NCBI RefSeq assembly: GCF_001667735.1
Contig: NZ_LZJN01000017.1
Span: 1-36,341 of the forward strand
Direction: 5' to 3'
From: Mycobacterium sp. E183
Lineage (GTDB): Bacteria; Actinomycetota; Actinomycetes; Mycobacteriales; Mycobacteriaceae
Length of the DNA stretch: 36,341 bases
Shown here piece by piece: positions 7,617-14,964 of the stretch. The notes below the pieces were generated by a model. It was given only the letters and a program-made list of their open reading frames with translations. It was not told the origin of the DNA and searched no databases. The position numbers and the translations under genes were made by a program. Each line of letters opens with the position of its first letter. The first letter of the stretch is position 1.

Positions 7617-8744
7617 GTGACGCATACAATTTCGGACCCGGCTTCGGATCCGGCGGGAGATCCCTCGGAACGCGAGTTCGGACAGGCCGGCATCGCGCTG
7701 TCGACCTATCGGTTCCCGACCGGTTGGTTCATCGTGGCATTCGGCTCCGACCTGGCCGCCGGGGCGGTCAAGCGGGCGCACTACTTCGGTGAGGAACTCG
7801 TCATCTTCCGCACCGAGTCCGGCCAGGTGCACGTGATGGACGCTTATTGCCAACACCTCGGCGCCAACCTGGGCGTCGGCGGCACGGTGGAAGGCGACAA
7901 CATCGTCTGCCCCTGGCATGGCTGGCGCTGGCGGGGTGACGGCACGAATGCGCTGATTCCCTACAGCAAGATCGGTTGCAAGAACAACGTCCGCATCCGC
8001 ACCTACCCGACCGTGGAGTGGTACGGCTTCATCCTCGCCTGGCACGAGCGGCACGGGCGGGCACCGTACTGGCAGCCGCCGGTGCTGCCCGAACTGGAAA
8101 CCAACGAGTATTACCCGCTGCACCCGCACACGCAGATGCTCAACCGGGTGAAGGTGCACCCGCAGATGATCATCGAGAACGCCGCCGACCCGTACCACGT
8201 GCAATACGTGCACAAGGCCGCCAATCCCGCCACCACCGCGTCGTTCGAGGTCTCCGGGTATCACCTGCACGCGACCGTCAACGCCCATTTCGGCGGCGGG
8301 CGCGCGTCGACCTGGCTGACCCCCAACGGGCCGGTCGACGCCAAGATCATCTACGACAACTACTCCCTGGGGCTGGGGGTGGTCCGCTTCCCGAGCGAGC
8401 TGGTGGCCACCGTGCAGGTCACGGGGCAAACGCCGGTCGACGAGGACTACACCGACTACTTCTACACACAGGCGTCGGTCCGCGAGCCCGGCGATACGGG
8501 CGACGTGCCGACCGGTCGCGCGGCCAAATTCCTGGCGCTGCAGCAAGAAGTCATCAAACAGGACTTCTTCACGTGGGAGAACATGAAGTACCTGGAGAAG
8601 CCGAACCTGGCTCCCGAAGAGGCGCACGACTATGCGGCCCTTCGCCGGTGGGCGCACCGCTTCTACCCCGGCACCGAGGCCTCGCCGTCCGACTTCGGTT
8701 ACACCGCAGCCGGTGAGCCCGATCCGGCGGCCGCGAAAGCCTAA
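7617..8744 (+). CDS. Rieske non-heme iron oxygenase, KshA-like
   Basis: A 375-residue oxygenase component. The N-terminal Rieske domain has the 2Fe-2S ligands Cys78 and His80 (CQHLG) and Cys98 and His101 (CPWHGW). The C-terminal catalytic domain has the ENAADPYHVQYVH segment (about residues 186-198), which carries the mononuclear iron histidines and the bridging aspartate. The architecture and the CPWHGWRW-type loop recall 3-ketosteroid 9-alpha-hydroxylase oxygenase (KshA), but the substrate may be another polycyclic or terpenoid molecule. The GTG at 7617 has GGAGAG just upstream. Its gene is followed 11 bp later by the acyl-CoA ligase, probably heading a five-gene operon. No reductase (KshB-like) is present nearby, so electrons must come from elsewhere. 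Confidence 0.9.
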   Translation: MTHTISDPASDPAGDPSEREFGQAGIALSTYRFPTGWFIVAFGSDLAAGAVKRAHYFGEELVIFRTESGQVHVMDAYCQHLGANLGVGGTVEGDNIVCPWHGWRWRGDGTNALIPYSKIGCKNNVRIRTYPTVEWYGFILAWHERHGRAPYWQPPVLPELETNEYYPLHPHTQMLNRVKVHPQMIIENAADPYHVQYVHKAANPATTASFEVSGYHLHATVNAHFGGGRASTWLTPNGPVDAKIIYDNYSLGLGVVRFPSELVATVQVTGQTPVDEDYTDYFYTQASVREPGDTGDVPTGRAAKFLALQQEVIKQDFFTWENMKYLEKPNLAPEEAHDYAALRRWAHRFYPGTEASPSDFGYTAAGEPDPAAAKA

Positions 8745-8755
8745 TCGGCGAGCCG

Positions 8756-10342
8756 ATGCACCCCGACCGGAGCGCGCCGTTAGGGCCCTCCGATTTCGGC
8801 GTCGACGATTTCACCGTGCCGGCGGTGCTCGACCGGCGCGCCGAGCAATATCCCGACCGGGTGATGATGTCGATCGCCGGCGTCGAGGTGACCTTCGAGC
8901 AGATGCGGCAGCGGTCCTGCGCCGCGGCGAACATGCTCGCGGACTTCGGCGTTGGCCCGCGTGACTGCGTGGCGCTGTTCACCGCAACGTGCCCGGAGTG
9001 GGTGTACTTCTGGCTGGGTGCGGCGCGCCTCGGCGCGGTGAGCGCGGCCGTCAACGCCGCCAACAAGGCAGACTTCCTGCTGCACGCCCTGCGGTTGTCG
9101 CAGGCCAAGGTGATCCTCACGGATGCCGAGCGGCGGCCCAGGGTCGACGAGGTTGCCGACGCGCTGGAAGCCGCGCCCAGCGTTGTGCTGCAAGATGATT
9201 CACTCCGGGCGGCATTGAACCGCGGCGGGGGGCCGGCGGTCGCCGGGGCGCACACCGCGGCGGGGGAGGTGGGATGCCTGTTCTTCACGTCGGGCACCAC
9301 CGGCCCGTCCAAAGCGGTTGCCACGACATGGCATTACCTGTTCACCGTGGCCGCGACCGTCGCGTCGGCCTGGGAACTGCGGGACGGGGAGGTGCTCTGG
9401 ACGGCGATGCCGCTGTTTCACCTGAGCGCGGCTCCCAGCGTGTTGGCGCCGATGCTGTTCGGCGCGACGACCGTGCTGGCCCAGGCGTTTCACCCCGGCC
9501 AGGTGTGGGACGACATCCGTGCCCGCGGCGCCATCGGCTTCGCCGGCGCCGGTGCCATGGTGTCGATGCTGCACAACCTGCCCGCGGACCCCCGGGACGC
9601 GCAGCTGCCACTGCGATTCATCTCCGCGGCTCCGATCGACGCCAAGGCGTATCGCGACATCGAAAACCGTTACGGCTGCCGGATTGTCACGATGTACGGG
9701 ATGACCGAGGCGTTCCCGATCGCCGTCAAGGCCCTGGCCGACGAGGGGGTCCCCGGGACGTCGGGGCGGCCGAATCCGAACTTCGACTTACGCATCGTCG
9801 ACGAAGCCGGCGACCCGCTGTCCGCCGGTGCGGTCGGGGAGATCGCCTGCCGGGCCCGGTACCCGGGTGTGATGAGCGAAGGCTATGTCGGCGAAGGCTC
9901 ACGGGTGGTTCCGCACCAGGAATGGTTTCGCACCGGCGACCTCGGCCGGCTCGACACCGAAGGCAACCTGACCTACGTCGACCGCCGCAAGGATTCGTTG
10001 CGCCGGCGGGGAGAGAACGTTTCCTCGGTCGAAGTGGAGGCCGTCGTCATGAGCCATCCCGCCGTGGCCGAAGCGGCCGCGGTCGGGGTGCCCAGCTCGT
10101 TGGGCGAGGACGACATCCTGCTGGTGGTGACGTTGCGGCCCGGGACCACAGTCGATTACACCGAGCTGCTCGATTTCTGCGCGGCCCGGATGCCGTACTT
10201 CTGCGTGCCGCGATTCGTGGAGACCGTCCGCGAACTTCCGAAGAACGTCATCGGGCGGATACGCAAAGACCTGTTACGCGAGCGGGGGGTGACTCAGGAG
10301 GCGTGGGATCGTGAAGCTCAGGGCTATAACGTTAGCCGGTAA
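8756..10342 (+). CDS. Acyl-CoA ligase (class I adenylate-forming enzyme)
   Basis: A 528-residue AMP-forming ligase that should convert a carboxylic acid to its CoA thioester using ATP. The phosphate-binding loop TSGTTGPSK is at residues 178-186, YGMTEAFPI (about 312-320) provides the adenine-binding motif, RTGDLG lies near residue 392, followed by DRRKDSLRRRGENVSSVEVE at the domain hinge. The C-terminal catalytic lysine lies in NVIGRIRKDLL. It resembles FadD17/CaiC-type ligases for unusual acids more than long-chain FadDs, but the substrate cannot be read from the sequence. The ATG at 8756 lies 11 bp after the Rieske stop. The gene ends directly at a repeated GTTAC element that precedes the SnoaL-like gene. 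Confidence 0.92.
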   Translation: MHPDRSAPLGPSDFGVDDFTVPAVLDRRAEQYPDRVMMSIAGVEVTFEQMRQRSCAAANMLADFGVGPRDCVALFTATCPEWVYFWLGAARLGAVSAAVNAANKADFLLHALRLSQAKVILTDAERRPRVDEVADALEAAPSVVLQDDSLRAALNRGGGPAVAGAHTAAGEVGCLFFTSGTTGPSKAVATTWHYLFTVAATVASAWELRDGEVLWTAMPLFHLSAAPSVLAPMLFGATTVLAQAFHPGQVWDDIRARGAIGFAGAGAMVSMLHNLPADPRDAQLPLRFISAAPIDAKAYRDIENRYGCRIVTMYGMTEAFPIAVKALADEGVPGTSGRPNPNFDLRIVDEAGDPLSAGAVGEIACRARYPGVMSEGYVGEGSRVVPHQEWFRTGDLGRLDTEGNLTYVDRRKDSLRRRGENVSSVEVEAVVMSHPAVAEAAAVGVPSSLGEDDILLVVTLRPGTTVDYTELLDFCAARMPYFCVPRFVETVRELPKNVIGRIRKDLLRERGVTQEAWDREAQGYNVSR

Positions 10343-10390
10343 GTTACGTTAATGTTACGTAATCGTCGGAAAGTTACTTTAATGTTACGT
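10341..10390. promoter_or_regulatory. Tandem GTTAC repeats upstream of the SnoaL-like gene
   Basis: AAGTTACGTTAATGTTACGT (10341-10360) is repeated with one mismatch at 10371-10390. Each unit holds two GTTAC copies 11 bp apart, and the units start 30 bp apart, so the four sites lie on nearly one DNA face. The first unit overlaps the ligase stop codon. This is a likely regulator-binding array or internal promoter for the SnoaL-MaoC genes; the regulator is unknown. Confidence 0.6.
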
Positions 10391-10437
10391 CCGTCCGCTC
10401 GTTGGCAGTCGTTTCCCGGGAGAGTCTGGAGACCGCA

Positions 10438-10863
10438 ATGACCATGTCCTATCAGGAACAGCAAATGCTGCAGGCCGCCACGGGTCGAGCCGCCATCCTC
10501 AATCTGAACGCCCGGCACAACCGGGCCTACTCCGACGGCGACCGCGAGCGCTGGATCGCCACGTTCCGCCACTCCGGCGCGACCTACCACCGCGACGGCG
10601 ACACGTTCGACGACCTGCGTGCGGCGTTCGACGGAGGTGACGGACAACGGCTTGTCACCCTCGACCACGAGATCCGCGTCGACGGGGTCAACGCGACACA
10701 GCATTGTGTCGCCGTGCTTTTCGCCGCCATGTACGGCGACACCACGTTGCGGGCCACCGGGATCTTCCGGGACACGCTGATCTATGAGCGTGGCGGCTGG
10801 TACTTCACTTCCCGCACGCTGCAATGGGATTCGGTGCCCAGCAGGCACCCGCTCGTTATGTGA
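10438..10863 (+). CDS. SnoaL-like (NTF2-fold) protein
   Basis: A 141-residue NTF2-superfamily protein. It starts with a long amphipathic helix and the NARHNRAYSDGDRERWIATF pattern (about residues 23-42), which is typical of SnoaL-like or ketosteroid-isomerase-like folds, and ends with a beta-sheet that includes RGGWYFTSRTL. Family members act as isomerases, cyclases, dehydratases or small-ligand pockets, and the exact reaction is not predictable. The ATG at 10438 has GGAG six bases upstream. The stop overlaps the start of the next gene in GTGA, so translation is coupled to the MaoC-like subunits. In this setting it could isomerise or hydrate a CoA intermediate, but that is an inference. Confidence 0.85.
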   Translation: MTMSYQEQQMLQAATGRAAILNLNARHNRAYSDGDRERWIATFRHSGATYHRDGDTFDDLRAAFDGGDGQRLVTLDHEIRVDGVNATQHCVAVLFAAMYGDTTLRATGIFRDTLIYERGGWYFTSRTLQWDSVPSRHPLVM

Positions 10864-11393
10864 GCGGCGTGGATCTGAGTTACGAGCTGGCCTTCGGCAC
10901 CTACGAAGACGCGCTGCGGATGGTCGGCGCGGCCAGCGAGCCCCGCACCGCGGCCACGGCGGTCAGCGGCGCGCGCATCCAGTTGTTCGCGGCGATGGTC
11001 CACGACCGCAATCGGTCCTATTGGGACGCCGACTTCGCGAACCGGACGTGGGGCGGGCTGCCGGCGCCCCCAGCGATGTTGATGGGTTGGCTGATCCCCC
11101 CGCCGTGGCTGCCACAGGGCAGGCCGCCGGCGGCGTCCCTGGTCCTGCGGGTGCCGTTGCCCGGCACCACCTTCATCAACGCGGCCAACGACGTCGAGTT
11201 CCTCGAGCCCATCGTCGAAGGTGACGTGCTCACCGTCGTCGAGGAACTGGTGTCGGTGTCGCCGGAGAAGCGGACGCGGCTGGGCGTCGGCCATTTCGTC
11301 GAGACGCTGGAGACCTATCGCCGCCAGGACCAGACGGTGGTCGCCACGTGCCGCAACACGTTGTTTCGGTTCACCCCGGGGGGATCGCCGTGA
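10860..11393 (+). CDS. MaoC-like hot-dog dehydratase, subunit 1 (N-terminal type)
   Basis: A 177-residue hot-dog-fold protein of the type often annotated as FAS1-like or MaoC N-terminal dehydratase domain. Key stretches are the WGGLPAPPAMLMGWLIPP loop (about residues 56-73) and the NDVEFLEPIVEGDVLTVVEE strand pair (about 105-124). It lacks the clear hydratase active-site pattern that its neighbour carries, so it probably forms a heterodimer with it, as ChsH2 does with ChsH1 in cholesterol side-chain breakdown. The GTG at 10860 overlaps the upstream stop by four bases (GTGA); the same arrangement links it to the next gene. This double coupling supports stoichiometric synthesis of the two subunits. 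Confidence 0.8.
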   Translation: MSGVDLSYELAFGTYEDALRMVGAASEPRTAATAVSGARIQLFAAMVHDRNRSYWDADFANRTWGGLPAPPAMLMGWLIPPPWLPQGRPPAASLVLRVPLPGTTFINAANDVEFLEPIVEGDVLTVVEELVSVSPEKRTRLGVGHFVETLETYRRQDQTVVATCRNTLFRFTPGGSP

Positions 11394-11839
11394 GCGACGA
11401 CGGCCTGGACTTCGACGCGATCACCGTTCCGGCAGACCTGCCCGAGGTGGTCGACCACATCAGCTACCAGCGAGTGGTCGAGAACGCCGGAGCGACGTGG
11501 GACTACTTCCCGGGCCACTTTGACCCGGAATATGCGCGGCGCCAGGGCAATCCGACAATCTACGTCAACACGATGCACCTCGCCGGCTTCGCCGACCGTG
11601 TCGCGACCGACTGGGCGGGCCCGAGCAGCCGCGTGGTGCGGCGCTCCTTGCGGCTGACGGGTTCGGTCTACGCCGGCGACACCATGATCGGTCGGGGACG
11701 CGCGGTGGCCAAGCGTCGCGACGACTCCGTGGACCCGCCCCGCTGTCTCGTGGACATCGAGATCCAGGTGACCAATCAGCACGGCGCGCTGTGCTGCCCG
11801 GTCGAGCTCACCCTGCAGCTGCCCGCCAGTGGCCGATGA
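11390..11839 (+). CDS. MaoC-like hot-dog hydratase, subunit 2 (catalytic type)
   Basis: A 149-residue hot-dog protein. YFPGHFDPEYARRQG (about residues 39-53) resembles the D-x-N-P-x-H hydratase-2 region, followed by NTMHLAGFADR, the equivalent of the hot-dog helix. R-hydratases of this family add water to 2-enoyl-CoA thioesters. The usual aspartate-histidine pair is not in canonical spacing, so catalysis or substrate type may differ. The GTG start at 11390 overlaps the stop of subunit 1 by four bases. It ends the Rieske-ligase-SnoaL-MaoC operon and is followed by a convergent gap with two palindromes. Confidence 0.8.
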   Translation: MSDDGLDFDAITVPADLPEVVDHISYQRVVENAGATWDYFPGHFDPEYARRQGNPTIYVNTMHLAGFADRVATDWAGPSSRVVRRSLRLTGSVYAGDTMIGRGRAVAKRRDDSVDPPRCLVDIEIQVTNQHGALCCPVELTLQLPASGR

Positions 11840-11925
11840 CGACGTAGCACCGCCGGGCCGCGACCCGTCATGGCGGCCGGAGACGGCGTAGCGATGGCCG
11901 CGACCATGGGACGGGTTCGGATTGT

Positions 11926-11965
11926 GATATCACCGGTGATATCGCAAATGGCAATCGCCATATGC
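11926..11965. promoter_or_regulatory. Two adjacent palindromes in a convergent gap
   Basis: GATATCACCGGTGATATC at 11926-11943 is a perfect 18-bp palindrome. It is followed directly at 11944-11965 by a second inverted repeat, with arms GCAAATGGC and GCCATATGC (8 of 9 paired) around AATC. The gap lies between two gene ends (MaoC subunit 2 and aldehyde dehydrogenase), where a promoter operator is not expected. Possible roles are a bidirectional terminator pair, a distal regulator site or a DNA-binding-protein site. No T-tract is present. Confidence 0.55.
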
Positions 11966-11996
11966 CCCCGATCACGGGCAGGGCACTGACGGCGGG

Positions 11997-13463
11997 TTAT
12001 AGCGGCGGCAACTGCCCCTTGCACACCAACGTCTGCAACTCGACGTATTCGTCGAGCCCCTCCGGGCCGAACTCGCGTCCGATGCCCGATTGCTTGAAGC
12101 CGCCGAAGGGGGCGCCGATGTCGAGCGTGTACATGTTGATGCCGTACGTGCCGGTGCGCACCCCCGCCGCAATCTCCATGCCGTGTGCGATGTCGGAGGT
12201 CCACACGGAACCGGCCAAACCGTAGTCGGTCTCGTTGGCGATGCGTATCGCGTCGTCCTCATCGCGGTAGCGCAGCACGGTCAACACCGGGCCGAAGATC
12301 TCCTCCCGGGCGATGCGCATGTCGTTGGTGGCGTCGGCGAAGAGCGTCGGCCGCACATACCAGCCGCGGTCCGAAGGGCTGTCCAGGCCGCCGAGGACCA
12401 CGCGGGCCCCCTCGGCCTGACCCGACTTGATGTAGTCCTGGACGCGGCGTTGTTGCCGTTGCGCGACAAGGGGTCCGATGTCGGTGGTGTCATCGGCCGG
12501 ATCGCCGACCTGCAGGGCCGACATCATGTCGGCGAGCGCGTCGACGACCTCGTCGTGTCGCCGGTCGCTGACCAGGATGCGGGTCTGGGCGACGCAGGCC
12601 TGGCCATTGTTCATCAGGCCTGCGGTTTTCAATCCGGCGACGGTCTTGCCGATGTCGGCGTCGTCGAGAATGATCGCCGCGGATTTACCGCCCAATTCCA
12701 GGCTCACCCGCTTGAGTTGTTCGCCGCACAGAGCGGCGATGCGGCGGCCGACGGCGCTCGACCCGGTGAACGCGATCTTGTCCACACCCGGATGACGCAC
12801 CAGCGCCTCGCCGATCTCGGGGCCGCCGGGCAACACCGAGACCACCCCTTCGGGCAGGTCCAGCTGCTCGATCATCTCCGCCAACCACAAAGCGTCCAGG
12901 GGAGTTTCGGGCGCGGGTTTGATGATGACGGTGCACCCGGCGATCAGCGCCGGGATCAGTTTGGGCATGATCAGGAACTGCGGCACGTTCCACGGGACGA
13001 TCGCGCCGACCACCCCGACCGGGGCCCTGCGCAGGTGCACTTCGCCGAGCACGCCCTGGCGCCGTTCCTCCCACGGGAAGTCGCGCGCGGCGGCCAGCGC
13101 CAGATGGATGAGCGTCGCCGCAGCCGCCCCCTGGCCCATCCGGCTGAAGCTGCGCGGGGAGCCCATCTCGTCGGTGATCAGGTCGGCCATCTCCTCGATG
13201 TGGCCGCCGTAGATCGTGGCGAGCTGCTCGACCTTGGCCATCCGCTCGGCGTGGGACATCCGCGGCCACGGGCCGTGGTCGAAGGCGCGGCGCGCGGCGG
13301 CGACGGCCGCTTCGACGTCCTCCGGCCCGGCCACCTGGACGTGTCCGACCGGCTCTTCCGAGTGCGGGGAGATGACGGCGAGCTGTTGGGGATTGGCGGG
13401 CTTACGCCACTGCCCCCCGATGAAGAGTTCGCTGTAGGACCGGTGGTCGGCAATTGCTGTCAT
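11997..13463 (-). CDS. NAD(P)-dependent aldehyde dehydrogenase
   Basis: A 488-residue ALDH-superfamily enzyme that oxidises an aldehyde to the acid. The substrate-side loop VVGAIVPWNVPQFLI is at about residues 148-162, the nucleotide-binding FTGSSAVGRRIA is near 230, the general base Glu lies in LELGGKSA near 257, and the catalytic Cys290 is in NGQACVAQTR. The EEIFGPVL and PFGGFKQSGIGRE motifs near the end are intact. The ATG at 13463 has GAGGA eight bases upstream. An open frame continues on the same strand far upstream, but that part is antisense to the next gene and is not coding. It is divergent from the AttH-like gene. A natural role is oxidation of an aldehyde made by the P450 or Rieske enzymes. 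Confidence 0.93.
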   Translation of the reverse strand: MTAIADHRSYSELFIGGQWRKPANPQQLAVISPHSEEPVGHVQVAGPEDVEAAVAAARRAFDHGPWPRMSHAERMAKVEQLATIYGGHIEEMADLITDEMGSPRSFSRMGQGAAAATLIHLALAAARDFPWEERRQGVLGEVHLRRAPVGVVGAIVPWNVPQFLIMPKLIPALIAGCTVIIKPAPETPLDALWLAEMIEQLDLPEGVVSVLPGGPEIGEALVRHPGVDKIAFTGSSAVGRRIAALCGEQLKRVSLELGGKSAAIILDDADIGKTVAGLKTAGLMNNGQACVAQTRILVSDRRHDEVVDALADMMSALQVGDPADDTTDIGPLVAQRQQRRVQDYIKSGQAEGARVVLGGLDSPSDRGWYVRPTLFADATNDMRIAREEIFGPVLTVLRYRDEDDAIRIANETDYGLAGSVWTSDIAHGMEIAAGVRTGTYGINMYTLDIGAPFGGFKQSGIGREFGPEGLDEYVELQTLVCKGQLPPL

Positions 13464-13513
13464 CGGGCACTTCCTCGACGGTTGGGCGCGCGCACATGGC
13501 GCAGTGACCGTGA

Positions 13514-13541
13514 TTTCGCTATTGACGCTAACATAGCGAAA
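13514..13541. promoter_or_regulatory. Divergent-gap operator candidate (TTTCGCTA-N12-TAGCGAAA)
   Basis: TTTCGCTA (13514-13521) and TAGCGAAA (13534-13541) are a perfect 8-bp inverted repeat, and inside lies the tighter dyad CGCTA-ACA-TAGCG (13526-13538). It lies in the gap between the divergent aldehyde dehydrogenase and AttH-like genes. The CTA/TAG cores resemble the dyad beside the GntR gene at 3558-3588, and CTAACATA is shared with 1074-1081. TAACAT (13529-13534) also fits a mycobacterial -10 for the AttH-like gene. Confidence 0.55.
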
Positions 13542-13559
13542 AAAGCAGCGAGGCCCCAT

Positions 13560-14906
13560 ATGACCAGCGATTGGCGCAGTTACCCGTTCCAGTTGGTGCC
13601 CGGCGACAGCCAGCTGGACTTTCCCGCCGCCGAGGGCGAACACCCGGACCAGGAATCGGACACCTGGTTCATCGCCGGGCAGCTCGATGCCGCCGAGGAC
13701 GACCGATCGTTTGCCTTCCTGACCATCTTCAACAAGAACCGGCCCGGCGGGACCGTGGTCGCGGACTTCTACACGCTGGCGCTGTTCGATCTCGCCACCG
13801 GTGACTACGGCACCTACACGGACTACGACATGCCGCCCGCCAACATGAAGCCCGGTGCGCAGCGCAAGCTCAGCCTGGCGCCGGGTTATCTGGACATCCA
13901 TTACTCCAGCGGGGCCGGCACCGCGTCGTGGACCACGTGTCGCGACGCCGACGGGGAGCTGCTGCCCTACACCTATCGCGTCAGCCTGGTCGGCGAGGAT
14001 CAGTCGGGTCGTCCGATGCGCCTGGACTTGGCCGTAACGCCAACGCGCGCACCGACACCGGTGGGCGCCTCGACATACAACGGGAAGATCTGCTGCTTCG
14101 GCCAAACCGAGACCTACTCGTACTTCCAGACCGGCATTGCGATGACCGGCACGCTGCGTTGGGGCGATGTCGTCGAACAGGTTTCCGGCAGCAGCGGTCA
14201 CATCGACCGGCAGTGGTTCCCGAAGTACGCGGGCGGCGGCGGGACCGGGGGAGACCCGCGGGCCCGGTCCCATGAATGGCGCACCATCAACTTCGACAAC
14301 GGCGTGGACCTGAGCATCTGGCGGCAGTTTGATCGCACGAACGCCAATGCGCTGCAGCCGTTTACCGGTGTGACGATGAGTCATCCCGACCCGGCCATCC
14401 CGCCGGAGTGCGCCGAAGACGTCGAGGTCACGGTCAGCAGCTATGTGCGATGGCCGGAGGCGGTGCAGCCGTTGGTGCGGCCGCATGCGGCCGCCCGATA
14501 TATGCCGGATCGCCACCGGATCACCTGCCGCACCATGCAACTCGACATCGTCGGGGAACCACTGGTGCCCGCGCCCGCGCACGGCCTGCCCATCGAATAC
14601 ATGGAGGGCCCGTACCGCTACAGGGGGACCCTGTGGGGCACGCCCGTGACCGGTTTCGCGTTCAACGAGCGCTCCCTGGCCCTGTATCGGGACTGGGAGC
14701 TGGTCGAGGTGCTGGCCACCACCGTCGCGAACCTCGAACCCGCCGACCGGGACCTGCAGACGGCCGCGGGCCTGCTGGTGCAGCTGTTGGCCCGGGGACG
14801 CCGACAGGAAGCGGTCGGGCTGTTGACCACGGTGCGCGCCGCCCAAAGCGACGATTTGGCAACGCTATTGGATGACCTCGTGGCGGCGCTGACCGTCGAC
14901 GATTGA
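13560..14906 (+). CDS. AttH/CrtC-like lipocalin-fold protein
   Basis: A 448-residue protein with no signal peptide or membrane segment. I see the layout of the AttH/CrtC (hydroxyneurosporene synthase-like) family, two consecutive lipocalin-like beta-barrels, with a conserved-looking SGHIDRQWFPKYAGG patch near residue 218 and a WELVEVLATT strand near the end. CrtC adds water to isolated double bonds of carotenoids, and related cofactor-free enzymes act on terpenoid chains. That raises hydration or cyclisation of a terpenoid-like substrate as a possibility, but no catalytic residue can be assigned with certainty here. The ATG at 13560 has GAGG seven bases upstream. It is divergent from the aldehyde dehydrogenase across the CTA/TAG operator candidate and convergent with the second Rieske gene. 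Confidence 0.65.
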   Translation: MTSDWRSYPFQLVPGDSQLDFPAAEGEHPDQESDTWFIAGQLDAAEDDRSFAFLTIFNKNRPGGTVVADFYTLALFDLATGDYGTYTDYDMPPANMKPGAQRKLSLAPGYLDIHYSSGAGTASWTTCRDADGELLPYTYRVSLVGEDQSGRPMRLDLAVTPTRAPTPVGASTYNGKICCFGQTETYSYFQTGIAMTGTLRWGDVVEQVSGSSGHIDRQWFPKYAGGGGTGGDPRARSHEWRTINFDNGVDLSIWRQFDRTNANALQPFTGVTMSHPDPAIPPECAEDVEVTVSSYVRWPEAVQPLVRPHAAARYMPDRHRITCRTMQLDIVGEPLVPAPAHGLPIEYMEGPYRYRGTLWGTPVTGFAFNERSLALYRDWELVEVLATTVANLEPADRDLQTAAGLLVQLLARGRRQEAVGLLTTVRAAQSDDLATLLDDLVAALTVDD

Positions 14907-14931
14907 GGGAGCCGCATCGAGACTGAAGCCA

Positions 14932-14960
14932 CGCACACGTTCTGCGGCGTGTCGTGTGCG
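14932..14960. terminator. Bidirectional hairpin between convergent genes
   Basis: CGCACACG (14932-14939) pairs perfectly with CGTGTGCG (14953-14960) around a 13-base loop in the gap between the AttH-like gene and the second Rieske gene. Its placement between two gene ends suits a bidirectional terminator of the mycobacterial type, without a long T-tract. Confidence 0.5.
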
Positions 14961-14964
14961 CGGT

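Noticed and set aside
10341..10390. The GTTAC repeats as a CRISPR fragment
   Set aside because: Only two 20-bp units 30 bp apart, with a 10-bp spacer and internal repeats; no cas genes.
7617..11839. Assignment of the cluster to cholesterol ring or side-chain degradation
   Set aside because: The KshA-like and MaoC genes invite it, but KstD, HsaA-D, Ltp2 and ChsE markers are absent, so the substrate is left open.
11926..11965. The palindromes as a transposon end or attachment site
   Set aside because: No transposase, integrase or target-site duplication lies nearby.
12090..13559. Upstream extension of the AttH-like frame into the aldehyde dehydrogenase region
   Set aside because: It is antisense to a clear ALDH; the ATG at 13560 with GAGG upstream is the natural start.
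13464..14846. Upstream extension of the aldehyde dehydrogenase frame to 949 codons
   Set aside because: The extra part is antisense to the AttH-like gene and has shadow-like composition; the ATG at 13463 has a good ribosome binding site and the normal ALDH start.
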